Program-made: the position numbers and the translations under genes
Part shown: piece after piece, positions 55,701-64,000 of the stretch
Layout: every line of letters begins with the position of its first letter
How positions within the stretch are numbered: the first letter of the stretch is position 1
NCBI RefSeq assembly: GCF_963678635.1
Contig: NC_087069.1
Span: 46,706,276-46,770,275 of the forward strand
DNA: 64,000 nucleotides
From: Symsagittifera roscoffensis
Taxonomy: Eukaryota > Xenacoelomorpha > Acoela > Convolutidae
Direction: 5' to 3'
The notes under the pieces: generated by a model
Database searches by the model: none
Seen by the model: the letters and a program-made list of their open reading frames with translations, nothing else
What the model was told of the DNA's origin: nothing

Positions 55701-56226
55701 TATGTAGGAAAGTTGAAAATAGTGTGATTTCATGTCGTACCCTTATATGTTTGGATGTCTCTGTCGGTGAGACATTTGAGATTGGGGTTTCGTTTTCTAA
55801 TATTGAAATATAACTATATATTATTGCAAAAACTTCATTAGTAAATATGGAGTTTGCTCTTTGTGAGTTATGATATTGTATGCTTTTTATATATTCTAAG
55901 AATACTTTTGAAAATTCTAAGTCAAGATCGTCTGTTTGAATTACATATCTGCGGTGATTCGGGTTTGGTGTACTGAATTCCATGGTGTAGATTCCGTATT
56001 GTTGTGTTAAATTACATATATCTTTCAGATAGTGATCAATAATCTGTCTTTTTATTTTTACATCTGGGAACTCTGCTTTACATGGGCTGATTCCGGGTTC
56101 AAACAAATTTAGGAGGAAATTTTTGCAAAGATCATGTTGTCCTCTATTATCGGGTGCATCTACGAGGAAGGGGTAGATATCGTCATCATCTGGACTATCT
56201 TCACTTGGAGTGTGTGTTTGGCTCAT
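52795..56226 (-). CDS. gag: Gag of element B, intact (1,143 aa)
   Basis: ATG at 56,226. Residues 1-300 are an N-terminal region (start DSPDDDDIYPFLVDAPDNRG), followed by a Thr/Gln/Pro-rich linker to about 600. A capsid-like domain lies at about 606-790 (FTGTDPEYSVEDYLNAVTAK, RRTALIQTTLDGAAQKWFSV). One CCHC zinc knuckle (C-x2-C-x4-H-x4-C) lies near 843-858. A long Asn/Arg/Ser/Tyr tail follows (about 900-1,080) with repeats like NYSNNRNRSYSNNRNQNYPN. At 1,143 residues it is two to three times the usual gypsy Gag. It would form the particle and bind RNA. The parallel copy in A has five or more indels. Confidence 0.9.
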   Translation of the reverse strand: MSQTHTPSEDSPDDDDIYPFLVDAPDNRGQHDLCKNFLLNLFEPGISPCKAEFPDVKIKRQIIDHYLKDICNLTQQYGIYTMEFSTPNPNHRRYVIQTDDLDLEFSKVFLEYIKSIQYHNSQRANSIFTNEVFAIIYSYISILENETPISNVSPTETSKHIRVRHEITLFSTFLHIIKQNFTKDEVSQHTKHDLQKILAWFIINYFTHNIDLISQARKHFRPQNSNDDTDETITEQSDYVWDPEWSHYAFINIPQSISSQAISTISYARDYVRVVPLTIDATPLNYNTFLPDTRNNSLNSTVIHNENLNGTRNLTQQDIQTPSHFINEEIVQTTTTTQQSISPIRPNLTTPRNTNTSLAQVTLQSTVKPSVAPKYSQMDYQTYRTMTIPSKTRRTFTRNTFAEHNYNYAHSSKTNYPPRKNNNNQIRSQYWDNPMATTNSVKFQTNSHPPQDRSENYPLFQQYKNKKQAPHQTDYLSSDDDYLQPDIFAPYTQEYRGQRVQKPHTYHRSFSPHPIDTQNQQPIQMQNPINTQSFQPIQPQNPMITHSYQPTQMQNEIPLPYYLQQHEITKNQLSYFSQMPNAAESLQMTMNPYLMGGSSITSNKPLMVFTGTDPEYSVEDYLNAVTAKLILNIGPEPINTPLHQNWIHRRTALIQTTLDGAAQKWFSVLPIEIKSNWKRFTQEFSKMFDSERNKQQQRVLCNEIRRLPNETIKQLAVRIETLVRKAYSLNTHDYKNTKMTEILMMTLTPQLRKISIKKRASHPSSIREPDLDFRKLVDKLEQAEITMKLEETENLKLQYVNRIETNTTNINNIQESDTDLVEKITEILNIYEKHPNFKGKPSLKKWCNYCRRYGHSISECRQKQQDNQNKPQKYKEPNKSFYQYMKKDQNLPNKNVYSNNSSGKPLPNNTNYTRTQSTYNSSYRGRQSERRNTQNSSQNHYNRPNSRNNYSRSNSNTTQFVSRSNSQSRNKYYPNNQSRNSSYNRNRNYSNNRNRSYSNNRNQNYPNNRSRNNSYNRSKYNRSNDNYQNRSRNNSQNRHSSYNNRYRNYSQSPHRNNNHYNNSNNRHRSSTPKHQRHINQVQSNPETTSDPPGIDDTVNDELQLNQINCGSSDSESDTENTSSINMIAVENDYEPFIYEQPFS

Positions 56227-56704
56227 TTTTTTGTTGAATGACTGTTAATAGGTAATTACTGATGTGTCTAATTGGTTGATTCCAATTATACAAGTGTACT
56301 GGTTTGTGTTTATATTGCTTTTTTATTCTTCTTTTTCCTCTTTTTGATGAATTTGAAGTTGTTTCTGAGTCGGAAAAATATACTTGATCGTGAATGGGGC
56401 AATTTTTATCAATAGATTCTTTTAATTTATAAATTTCGTCTAAATTGTTGGTTTCATATTCTGAAAATGCGTTTCTATTTTTGGAAAATCTTTTTCGTGT
56501 TATTTGTCTTTGTTTGGTTATTATTTTCTTTTTTAGTGTTTGTTCTGATAATTTTGTTCTGATATATCCAACTGTTTGTGTATGAGGTGAGATTACGAGG
56601 TCGTATTTTTTGTTATCTATTTCACAGTTGTGTAAAACGATTGTTTGTTTGTTTCCTAGATTTTTAAACGACCTAAGGTTTAGGATGACGGATGCAAAAA
56701 GTTG
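56201..56704 (-). CDS. ORF0 in the leader of element B (167 aa, no AUG)
   Basis: A stop-to-stop frame of 168 codons without ATG at its start, overlapping the first 26 nt of gag in another frame. The product contains an acidic/Ser stretch followed by a basic cluster (SSKRGKRRIKKQYKHK) that looks like a nuclear or nucleolar targeting or RNA-binding signal. An acceptor-like CCTTAG lies near its start, so it could be a second exon of a spliced transcript. Element A aligns along it but has a CGA-to-TGA change. Confidence 0.4.
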   Translation of the reverse strand, partial: QLFASVILNLRSFKNLGNKQTIVLHNCEIDNKKYDLVISPHTQTVGYIRTKLSEQTLKKKIITKQRQITRKRFSKNRNAFSEYETNNLDEIYKLKESIDKNCPIHDQVYFSDSETTSNSSKRGKRRIKKQYKHKPVHLYNWNQPIRHISNYLLTVIQQKNEPNTHSK

Positions 56705-57896
56705 TTAGATGATTTCTATTTTCTTAAACTGTTAGTCCTTACGATTTTTTGGTTAGCTTAACCTGGGTCTAATTGTTCAGGGTTGGAGAGAAAAGTATAT
56801 CGATTCCGAAGAATGATTTTTTACTTTCTCGTGGCTAGTATAAGCTAAGGTGTTAACTTACTTAATCTTACTTAGGGGTAGTGATTGTGTTCAAGGGGTT
56901 GGAGAATAGTAAATCGATCCACAAGGTTCAGGTATAATTAGAACGCGAGTAGTTCGTTAGATACTATTTTAAACTTACTAAGTCTAAGATTTATCCTGGG
57001 TCTGGTAAGAGGAGGGTTCAAGTCAAGGATGAATAACCGAAGTTCTTCACTGTTTATCCTAATTTGAATGATTAGTTTTGTTCAAAAATTTCTATTAGTC
57101 TTGGGTTTTTTGAAAGGGCTGGATAGTGAATCGACGTTTGAGGTCGTTAGACACTTGCTAAATGGGTGGGGGAGAACAAAATTGTTCTTTTTGATCCGAG
57201 GATAGGCCTTGATGATCAAGTTTTAAATTTAATGAAATAGAAAAATTTAATGTAGATCCAAGGATAAGCCTTGATGATCTGATTTTAAAATTATATTTTA
57301 AGTTTAAAATGATTTAAACTGTTCAAAATGTTAGTTTTTGATTTTTAGTGAGCTTATGATTGCTGTTATGTTTAGGTGAGGAAGCTGGGACAACTGATGA
57401 TTTTATGATTACTAACAATTTATTGTCATGCTACTAATTTTTGTTTTGTTTTTCAATAAACATTTCCGAAACATGTTTTATATAATACTGCAGAATTTAG
57501 GAAAACGATCTGAGATCTCTTTATCAATCGTTATTGTATATTAATAGTTTTGTTTAGCGCCTGAAATGATCATGAAGATTGACTTCAAGATTTTATGTTT
57601 GCAAATGAAAATCTAAATTCATTGCTAATAAAATTCTAAATATAAAAGTTTGTGTTGGCTTTTGCCGTACTATCATATAACTATTTGGTAAGTTTCTACT
57701 TTGTCGTATGTCGTCTCTGGTTCGAGGTCTTCTTCAAATTCCGGGTAGTTCTATTATCCTTCGGAATATTGGCTCTGATCTATTGAGTCGTAGAGACATT
57801 TCGATTAAATTATCGTCGTATAACATTTTTAAAATGTTTTGTCTAAATTCTAATCTATTTTTTTGGTTAATTCTAAGCTATTAAGGTCTTATTCGA
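56705..57896 (-). other. Leader (5' untranslated region) of element B
   Basis: It has the same repeated motifs as in A (GGGTTGGAGA- and GATCCRAGGATARGCCTTGAT-type). The small ORF corresponding to 35,315-35,548 is interrupted by a stop. Confidence 0.5.
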
Positions 57897-57913
57897 GACT
57901 TATGGTCGCATCA
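57897..57913 (-). other. Primer-binding site of element B (one change)
   Basis: TGATGCGACCATAAGTC in element sense; the second G of TGG has become A compared with element A. The change would weaken pairing with a tRNA CCA end. Confidence 0.6.
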
Positions 57914-57915
57914 GA

Positions 57916-58079
57916 TGAGTTATAACCGATGTGGTTAAATCATAGAGTAATTTTGGATAGGGTACACCGTCTGCTCGTCACGCTATCTTATTTTCGGCCG
58001 GATAGATTCGTGCAACTTCTTAGTCTAATACCGATCCTAATCTTACTCTTATACTTTCTAGTATCAGGGTGTTTAACTA
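57916..58079 (-). repeat. Element B 5' LTR, truncated
   Basis: Only the R-U5 side (164 bp) remains. Similarity to the other LTRs stops after GTTTAACTA and unrelated sequence beginning TCAGGGAGGAAAAAGAGCC follows. The U3 promoter half is lost, so B cannot make a genomic transcript from its own LTR. Confidence 0.9.
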
Positions 58080-58512
58080 TCAGGGAGGAAAAAGAGCCGC
58101 GGTGTCTTCTTTATAAGCCAACCGAAAGTTTTGGACAATCTTGGGCTTTCTAGTTTTCTGAATTTTTCATGAACAAGCATATAATTTCACTGCGAAACAA
58201 ACGGGACGGTCTTACAAAGTTTGGCACTTTTGGGCACTTGAAATATCATAATTTTCTATTTCATTGACCATCTTCGTAATGTGACAAATTCCGCGCTCTT
58301 TTCTTGAATACACAGAAGTACTAGAGTGCTAGGAATCGGTCCAACAAAAAATACGTCAATTGGTCTAAATCCGCAAAAATGTTTCTGGAGTCTAGTGAAC
58401 ATTTTTGAATGAAAACAAGAGGAAGTCAATTTTCGCCAGTTTTCATCTTTGCGTCAGGTCTCCTTGTTCTTAAAGTCTATGAAAAAGATTTGTTAACCGC
58501 ACCTTGACGACC
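58080..58512. other. Non-coding stretch right of element B
   Basis: It begins with GGAAAAAGAGCC, resembling the F4 terminus, which may mark a rearrangement at the truncation point. Otherwise unrecognised. Confidence 0.35.
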
Positions 58513-58734
58513 GGGATCTTTTCCAGTTTCCCACACCCCCCCTCGTAAAATAACAAAACGAAGCTGTTCAAACAATTTTTCACATGGCATGTTGCATGTT
58601 GGAAATTTTGAAACAATTTGCTCACCTGTTCACGCTGACTCGTTTTAATGAAATTTATTTTATGAAAAGTCAGTTTAAACAGACTTTTACATAATGAATT
58701 TCAGAAAAAATTGAGGGGGGACTGGATAAGAGCC
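58513..58734. mobile_element. Short TIR repeat F4, copy 2
   Basis: ATCTTTTCCAGT at the left and ACTGGATAAGAGCC at the right, related to the perfect ends at 38,782-38,895. The body is unrelated AT-rich sequence. Confidence 0.4.
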
Positions 58735-58901
58735 GAAGGCCGTTTAAGACCCACACTTTCACCCCTCCCCATTCGTCTCATCCACCAACATCATGCTACA
58801 CCAATCAACCCTAACCCTCCCTCCATGCACACACATATTCATCGCCACTTCCAACACCATTCTCTACACTTTCAGTTACTCCGGTTGACCATCTCCGTGG
58901 G

Positions 58902-59015
58902 TATATGTATGTGTGTGGGTGTTTGTATGTGTCTAAAAGTGTGTGTGTGTGTGCTTGTGTGTGTGTTTATGCGTTTGTATGTGTGTGTTTATGTGTGTGT
59001 GTGTGTTGTGTGGTT
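58902..59015 (+). repeat. (TG)n microsatellite, interrupted
   Basis: About 110 bp dominated by TG/TGTGTA, with uninterrupted runs of eight to ten TG. A C-rich strand-biased stretch lies just upstream (58,740-58,860). The open frames over it are low complexity. Confidence 0.85.
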
Positions 59016-59219
59016 GGTTGATGGTAAACGAGGAATTGAAATTCATGATTCTGAGCTGGGAAGAGGAGGTTGAACTTGCTGGAAGGGTGTTTCAAGAAAA
59101 AAAAACCTATTTTTTCTAATAACGGAGTTAATTTCAAAAAAAAATTAAAATTGCGCAGATGAAACAGTGAATTAGCAAAAAACAAACTTAAGTTGAATTG
59201 AATACGAACAGATAAAAAA

Positions 59220-60235
59220 GACTGCTCGTATCAGGGCGAAGCCCTGATTGTTCCGAGTGCCTTTTAAGGTTTATGGAGCAGTAATAACATTAAAAAATTA
59301 AATGTAATAAAACAAAATGAAAAACTTTTTTTCCCCAAAATTCGAAATTTTTTAAACAAAACTCATCCCCCCACACGCCATAAAAATTACAAAAGGATAG
59401 ATTTCGCTCATTTTAACAAATCAATTATGGCAATAAAGCTTCTTTCAATCAATTTGCGCGTTAATTGTCCCAAATTGGCCAAAATGGCAATCTTTAAACC
59501 CCCGTAACTCTAGGAAAAGTGATCACGGGTGCAATTTTGAGCCCAGGACAACAATCCTGATGAATGATAAAAAAAGATGATAAAAAAACGGCCCGTGATC
59601 ACTTGACATATGAAACTTGACAGGCGGACTATTATAATGAAACTTGACAGGCGGACTAATTAGGCTGTGCCAAACATATTTGGTCTTCATAATAAACCTT
59701 GTAAAATCACTCGTTACACCATAAAAGTGAAGATCGTGTGAGGTGGAAGGAATAGAAAAAAAGAGCCAAAAACACCTGTAATTGCATCTAAAAATCATCA
59801 AGACTGCTCGTATCAGGGCAAAGCCCTCAATATTCCGACTGCCTTTTAAGGTCTATGGGGGCAGTAATAACATGAAAAATTTAAATGTAATAAAACAAAA
59901 AGATTTTTTTTAACTTAAGTTTTTTGTGAAAATCAGCCCCCCCACACGCCATATAAAGAACAAAGTGATAGATTTCCCTACTAGTAACAAATCAATTATG
60001 GCAAATAAGCTTCCTTTAGCCAATTTGGAACGATTTCTAAGATAGATTAAATCTCCGCGCACGCATAAATGGCACGAAATATATCGCGCGTTAATTGTCC
60101 CAAACTGGCTAAAATGGAAATATTTAACCGTCCCACTCCCCCCCCGTAAGATTACGGAAATTGATCGCAGGTGGAATATCTTTTTAAAGTTAAGCTCAGG
60201 ACTACAATACCTTTTGAATGGTATAAAAAATGGTA
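59220..60235 (+). repeat. Composite repeat: two copies of a GACTGCTCGTATCAGGGC unit
   Basis: Copies at 59,220-59,575 and 59,803-60,235 share the start GACTGCTCGTATCAGGGC, a small hairpin (CAGGGCGAAGCCCTG in copy 1), a CAGTAATAACAT block, CCCCACACGCCATA and GCGCGTTAATTGTCCCAAA. The 225-bp segment between them (59,610-59,763) is homologous, inverted, to 9,778-9,905 and contains a 20-bp direct duplication (GAAACTTGACAGGCGGACTA, twice). No transposase seen. Confidence 0.6.
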
Positions 60236-61201
60236 TAAAAAAAGTTTAAGAAATAATTGTGAGTTGTGAGAATAATCAGACAAATTTATTCGAACAAAAA
60301 AGAATTGAAATTTTGGCTGCATTTAAATTGAAGTAAAAATTGATGAAACGAAATTCCTGACCTGAATACAGAAGTACTGATTAGCTACGCCTCGACCTTA
60401 AATGTATTGAACCGAACGAACAGCGACTAACAGATATATTGTTTCAAAGGTTTTTGTTTTGCTGATGCAGCGGCTTGCTGCAGCTCATTTTCTACTTTTC
60501 GTTCATTTTTAGTGTCTCATTTTCCAATTTTTGATAAGTATTTCCTGGTATGCCCAATTTCCTAGACCCTTCAATTAGATTTTTAGTTGTCAAATGGGAG
60601 TGTTTGAAACTATAAAAGTTTTTGTACCTTTTTAATTTACTGAAGAGCAAATGTTAATGGAAAAAATGTTAATGGAAAAAATGTTTTCTTACCGTACGTT
60701 ACCTCGCCTAATTGTGTGAGTTTTGATGAACAAGTTTTGTTTAATAAAGCTCTAATGACCAATTCCATGCGCAAAGAGCTTCTCACAAAATTTTTTAATA
60801 ATTGTTTTTCAGGGGTGGATAAAAAGTAGCTAGTTTGTTATAATTTTTTGGAACTCTCCTATGATAACCCGTGGAACTCTCCTAATAAATCCCGGTGAAA
60901 TTCCGAATATTTTATATTTTGGAGCTTGTTTCATTGTTTTTTTTTACATGCAACGCTTAAATCAATATCAACAATTTATGAGTGAATTTTAGTGTGAATA
61001 TGCTTATGAATAAAAGCACAACGATTATTTGAAAGTCAATTAACAAGTGACAAACTGGACAAAAGGAGGTGTTTTCTTCATGCCAACAGGCTGATATAAG
61101 CTATAATGGAAAAAAAACTTTATTGTTCAGAGTAATATTTCTGTGATATAATTTAACAGGTCAGAGGGGCAGCAAAATTATAGACAAAAACTTCAACCAA
61201 C
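60236..61201. other. AT-rich stretch, nothing recognised
   Basis: No ORF, RNA or repeat that I can support. On the - strand it would be intron if the following exon is real. Confidence 0.4.
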
Positions 61202-61271
61202 CTCTTGAAGTTTCTTCGACTGATAATGCCGCTCCAAGAAAAATACTCAGTATACAGAAACCAACTTCCAT
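61202..61271 (-). CDS. Possible signal-peptide first exon of a secreted protein
   Basis: ATG at 61,271 encodes 23 residues with a hydrophobic core and a plausible cleavage region (GFCILSIFLGAALSVEETSR). After one extra base there is GTTGGT, a weak donor. The phase (1) matches the acceptor phase of both Cys-rich exons on the same strand (36,338 and 15,978), so this could be exon 1 of that gene, with element B in the intervening intron. Distance (25 kb, mostly element B) and the weak donor make this tentative. Confidence 0.35.
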
Positions 61272-62382
61272 AATTCGTTCTCAAAACTAAAAAATAGTAG
61301 ATTGAAAAAGAAAAAAATGAATTTTATTTCAAATGAATTTTTTTTATATTAAAGCACCGCAATTTTTATCAGAGACCATAAATTGAGTTCTGCGATTATA
61401 AATTTGGCGGTCATGAAATTCGTGGGCACAGGAAGATAGCTTGGTGATCAATGCAGTTACAGCGTTCTTTTTAAATGATAGACCGGCTCTCTTTCCTTTC
61501 CCCCATTATTTTTATAGAGTAACGAGTCAAAGATATCCTAAAATTTTTTATTATGGGCTAATCAGTCCACATGTCATTTTTCAAGCAATCAAATAATGCA
61601 ATTTAAAAACTTCTTTCAAAAATTTGCAGTGAGGGCAGTAAAAGTAGCCTAGTTTTCGACCAGTTCAAAGTACTACAAATTAATCTTTATAATTACAGTT
61701 TCTTCGAGTTTCAGAGGATCTATGAAAAACTATCCAGCCTGTCTAAAGGTTGTTCGTTTTTCTTCAGGTCACATTCTATGCTGAGTTATTTTGTTGAGCG
61801 AAGCTATTTTTGGACAAATCAAGGCCATTTTTTAAAATCTAGAATCGTCACGTGGTACCATTTTTGCTGCCGGAATCAGTCACGTCTATCATCATTATGA
61901 CAGGGGATTGATTAAACGATCTGGTGATCTCAAAGTGAAAGCCTTACCAATACTTTAAGTGTCTTTTTTTAGGAGCATTAATCTGAGTTTAAAACAAATA
62001 ATCTCAATTGAAACAATATTCGGGTCTGTACCATAATAGCAGATGCCTCCTCCCATTTCCCAACGACCCGCCCCCACCCCTCCCACTACGCCAGCTTAAG
62101 ATAAAAAAATATAGCCCCCCCATCAAAATGATAACAAAAATAGGCACTTTACCATTTAGCCCCCACCAGAAATTACCACCAACATTTTTTGTAGAATCAG
62201 AGATCACGGTCTGTGGGGATACTAGTCTGGAAGTATTTGATGGTAAATGCTGATATTTATTAATACTCACAAGGCGGGCTTTAACTGAAATAAATTTGTT
62301 ACCTAGTTTAATTTGAACCATTTTGATCTTTTCCCATTAAAGCAAACATCAAACTGTATGTAGCCTTCTATCATCGTAAGAT
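61272..62382. other. Non-coding stretch with an unconvincing - strand frame
   Basis: A 105-codon - strand frame (62,321-62,004) with one hydrophobic stretch and a Gly/Arg low-complexity end. It holds donor- and acceptor-like sites near 62,260 and 62,225, but no recognisable domain. Not called as a gene. Confidence 0.4.
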
Positions 62383-62652
62383 CCCGGATTGACCAAAAAT
62401 GCATACTATCTAACTTTCTTATATGGAAATAGCTTATCATACAATTTCATAGATTTTTATACGCAGCAAAAATTGTATGAAACCTCTACGACAAGACTTT
62501 TTTCAAAAATGAAATTTGTATGATAAGCATTTTTCTAGATATCAAAACTGCGTGAGAAGCACTTCTCCATTTGATTTATGGAAATTTTGGTCAAAAATTT
62601 TGGTGCATGGATTTGTATGATATCTTTTAGCATGTTACAGAAGTCAACCGGG
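62383..62652. mobile_element. Non-autonomous TIR element F1, copy 3
   Basis: Starts CCCGGATTGACC and ends GTCAACCGGGG. It contains ATGCATACTATC and TATCATACAATTTC motifs of the family. Confidence 0.55.
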
Positions 62653-63618
62653 GATTGCGGTGCGTGGGAGGGGTTAGGGTTTTCTTGTTAAAAGCTGGGC
62701 TATAATGTGAAAAGACCGCAATAATCTTATGACCGCCAGTTTATTTTTTGAAAAACACTTTTTCAATGATTTGGACAGAGCAGTTCCATGTCTATCATTC
62801 ATTTTAATGCTGACAGCATAAAAAAAACAATTAGCAGACACAAGAGGGCACAAAAAAATTTATTTGAAAGTACGATTTTCCCAACTTTTCTTTTAATCAA
62901 TTTTAATCTGTATAGACTATCTTCCCTGTCAATTTGACAAACTTTTTTTGAATCAAAAACAACCAACAAAAAAACCAGATTTCTAAGCAAAACGTTTTCG
63001 TTTACATCACAGAACATCATGGATAAAATTTTTCGGACAAAAACCTACCTAAAATGTCATTGTCTTTCAACCACAACTCAATAGACATTATGCATCAAGA
63101 CCCTTCGAATTTTTTACAACAGTTGTCGGAAAACCCGAAACCATAAAAACAGACAAGGGCACAGATCCCATCAATCAAAATCTAATTACCCTGTGCCACA
63201 TTCAAAACAAAAACTGAGAGTACAAACACCATAGACTAATGACTCAGTCGAAAAAACAAAAGTGTGTCTCCAAAAACAAATCAGATATTCAATTACGGCA
63301 AACGATTAAAAATAGCATGAATTGCCAAAATAAGTTAAATATTGCACATAATTTGAACATAATTACCACTTTTGGTTTTTGAGCAAAAAGTAAAGTTTCT
63401 ACCAGTAATAAAAAGTTGAAACAGGTAAAACCTTTTGATCGAAAATTTAGAATGCATTTCAAAACAAGTTTGGTTAATTTAAAATATAGAAGTCATAACG
63501 AAATGTAGCAAAAAGTGAATAAAATACGCCATAGACGAAACGCCCCAACTCAGTAAATTGCAAGATTCATTCCGGCACCAAGAATTTTAGTACCCGTACC
63601 CAGTGGACTTTCTGTGCA
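62653..63618. other. AT-rich stretch, nothing recognised
   Basis: No supported gene. One - strand frame (63,020-62,799) is Leu/Phe-rich and probably chance. Confidence 0.4.
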
Positions 63619-63793
63619 AGATCTGAAATTCTTTATTTCTTACATAAGTTGATTCTCAAATCTGAATTTCTTTATTTCAGATCTTGATAAGAATTTAAAA
63701 AATTCAGATCTGAAATTTCGATCTGAAATGGAAAATTTCAGATCTGAAATAACCTTGAAAATTAAAATTTCAGATTTGAAATCAGATCTGAGA
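63619..63793. repeat. Cluster of AGATCTGAAAT motifs
   Basis: About eight exact or near copies of TTTCAGATCTGAAAT or its halves occur in both orientations within 175 bp; the core TTTCAGATCTGAAA is itself a palindrome. It could be a degenerate satellite or a clustered binding site. Confidence 0.55.
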
Positions 63794-64000
63794 AACGCTT
63801 TGTTAAATTACAATTTATGCATTTCGAGCAAAGCATGGATTTTTTTGATGTTTATGCAATACACAATTATGTTTAAGTTAAGTAGCGGTCAGAAAATCAT
63901 CCGAAAATTTTCACAAATCGTGTTTTTTTTCGAACTAAATTTTTTGTTCAACTGTGTTTAAAAATTTTCAAAAACTGTTAGAACACTTGTAACATTTTTG

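Larger units (their letters stand above)
39424..58079 (-). mobile_element. Element B: 18.7-kb sister copy of element A
   Basis: Same LTR family, gene order and orientation as element A, 3.4 kb away. The 3' LTR is complete (39,424-39,831) and the 5' LTR is cut at 58,079. Both B LTRs share TTATAACC where both A LTRs have TTAGGACC, so A and B are separate insertions, not a tandem duplication. Gag is fully open (1,143 codons). Protease-RT-RH-IN, env and ORFx carry indels or stops, mostly at positions different from those in A. It also carries about 285 bp (40,790-41,091) and a 30-bp duplication that A lacks. Confidence 0.93.

Noticed and set aside
17542-58079. Tandem segmental duplication as the origin of A and B
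   Set aside because: Each element has its own LTR variant pair (TTAGGACC in A, TTATAACC in B), different flanks and, for A, a target duplication; two separate insertions fit better.
58711-59073. 120-codon + strand frame
   Set aside because: Built on a C-rich stretch and the TG microsatellite.
1-64000. CRISPR arrays, bacterial operons, rRNA or tRNA genes
   Set aside because: None seen; the sequence is eukaryotic in character and no cloverleaf or regular spacer array was found by eye.

Overview
This looks like about 64 kb of an AT-rich invertebrate (metazoan) nuclear genome. The grounds are split exons with GT..AG boundaries, AATAAA poly(A) signals, a methyltransferase-like terminal exon, Cys-rich secreted-type exons, several families of terminal-inverted-repeat elements and three Ty3/gypsy-type retroelements. 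I cannot place the species. There is a 200-base run of N at 1768-1967.

Layout. 1-1.7 kb: a dispersed repeat with a G-rich edge, then the 3' terminal exon of a METTL7-like methyltransferase gene (+ strand). 2.1-6.8 kb: a decayed, env-less gypsy element (element C, - strand). 6.8-17.5 kb: AT-rich non-coding DNA with terminal-inverted-repeat elements and one Cys-rich host exon (- strand). 17,542-36,045: element A, an 18.5-kb retrovirus-like element on the - strand, with two 410-bp LTRs and a 4-bp target duplication (CAAG). 36-39.4 kb: a second Cys-rich host exon and small repeats. 39,424-58,079: element B, a sister copy in the same orientation whose 5' LTR is truncated. 58-64 kb: small repeats, a microsatellite and a possible signal-peptide exon.

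Elements A and B are the main content. Read on the - strand they run: 5' LTR, primer-binding site, 1.7-kb leader (with a non-AUG ORF, called ORF0 here), gag with a CCHC knuckle and an Asn/Arg/Ser/Tyr-rich tail, protease, reverse transcriptase, RNase H, integrase. A compact 3' block follows: two small membrane ORFs, a Pro/Ser/Thr-rich ORF without AUG (ORF3), an env-like glycoprotein, a ~600-residue protein of unknown function (ORFx), a 77-nt intron just after the last stop codon, and the 3' LTR. Neighbouring ORFs in the 3' block abut or overlap (TAA-ATG or ATGA, a 35-nt overlap, a 13-nt overlap, ATGA), which suggests coupled translation. Both copies are broken, but mostly at different sites.

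The host gene carrying the Cys-rich exons appears to run on the - strand. Element A lies inside its intron (exon 36,338-36,177 to exon 15,978-15,803). A possible signal-peptide exon at 61,271-61,202 would put element B in an upstream intron of the same gene. All exon calls rest on visible splice motifs and phase, not on transcripts.
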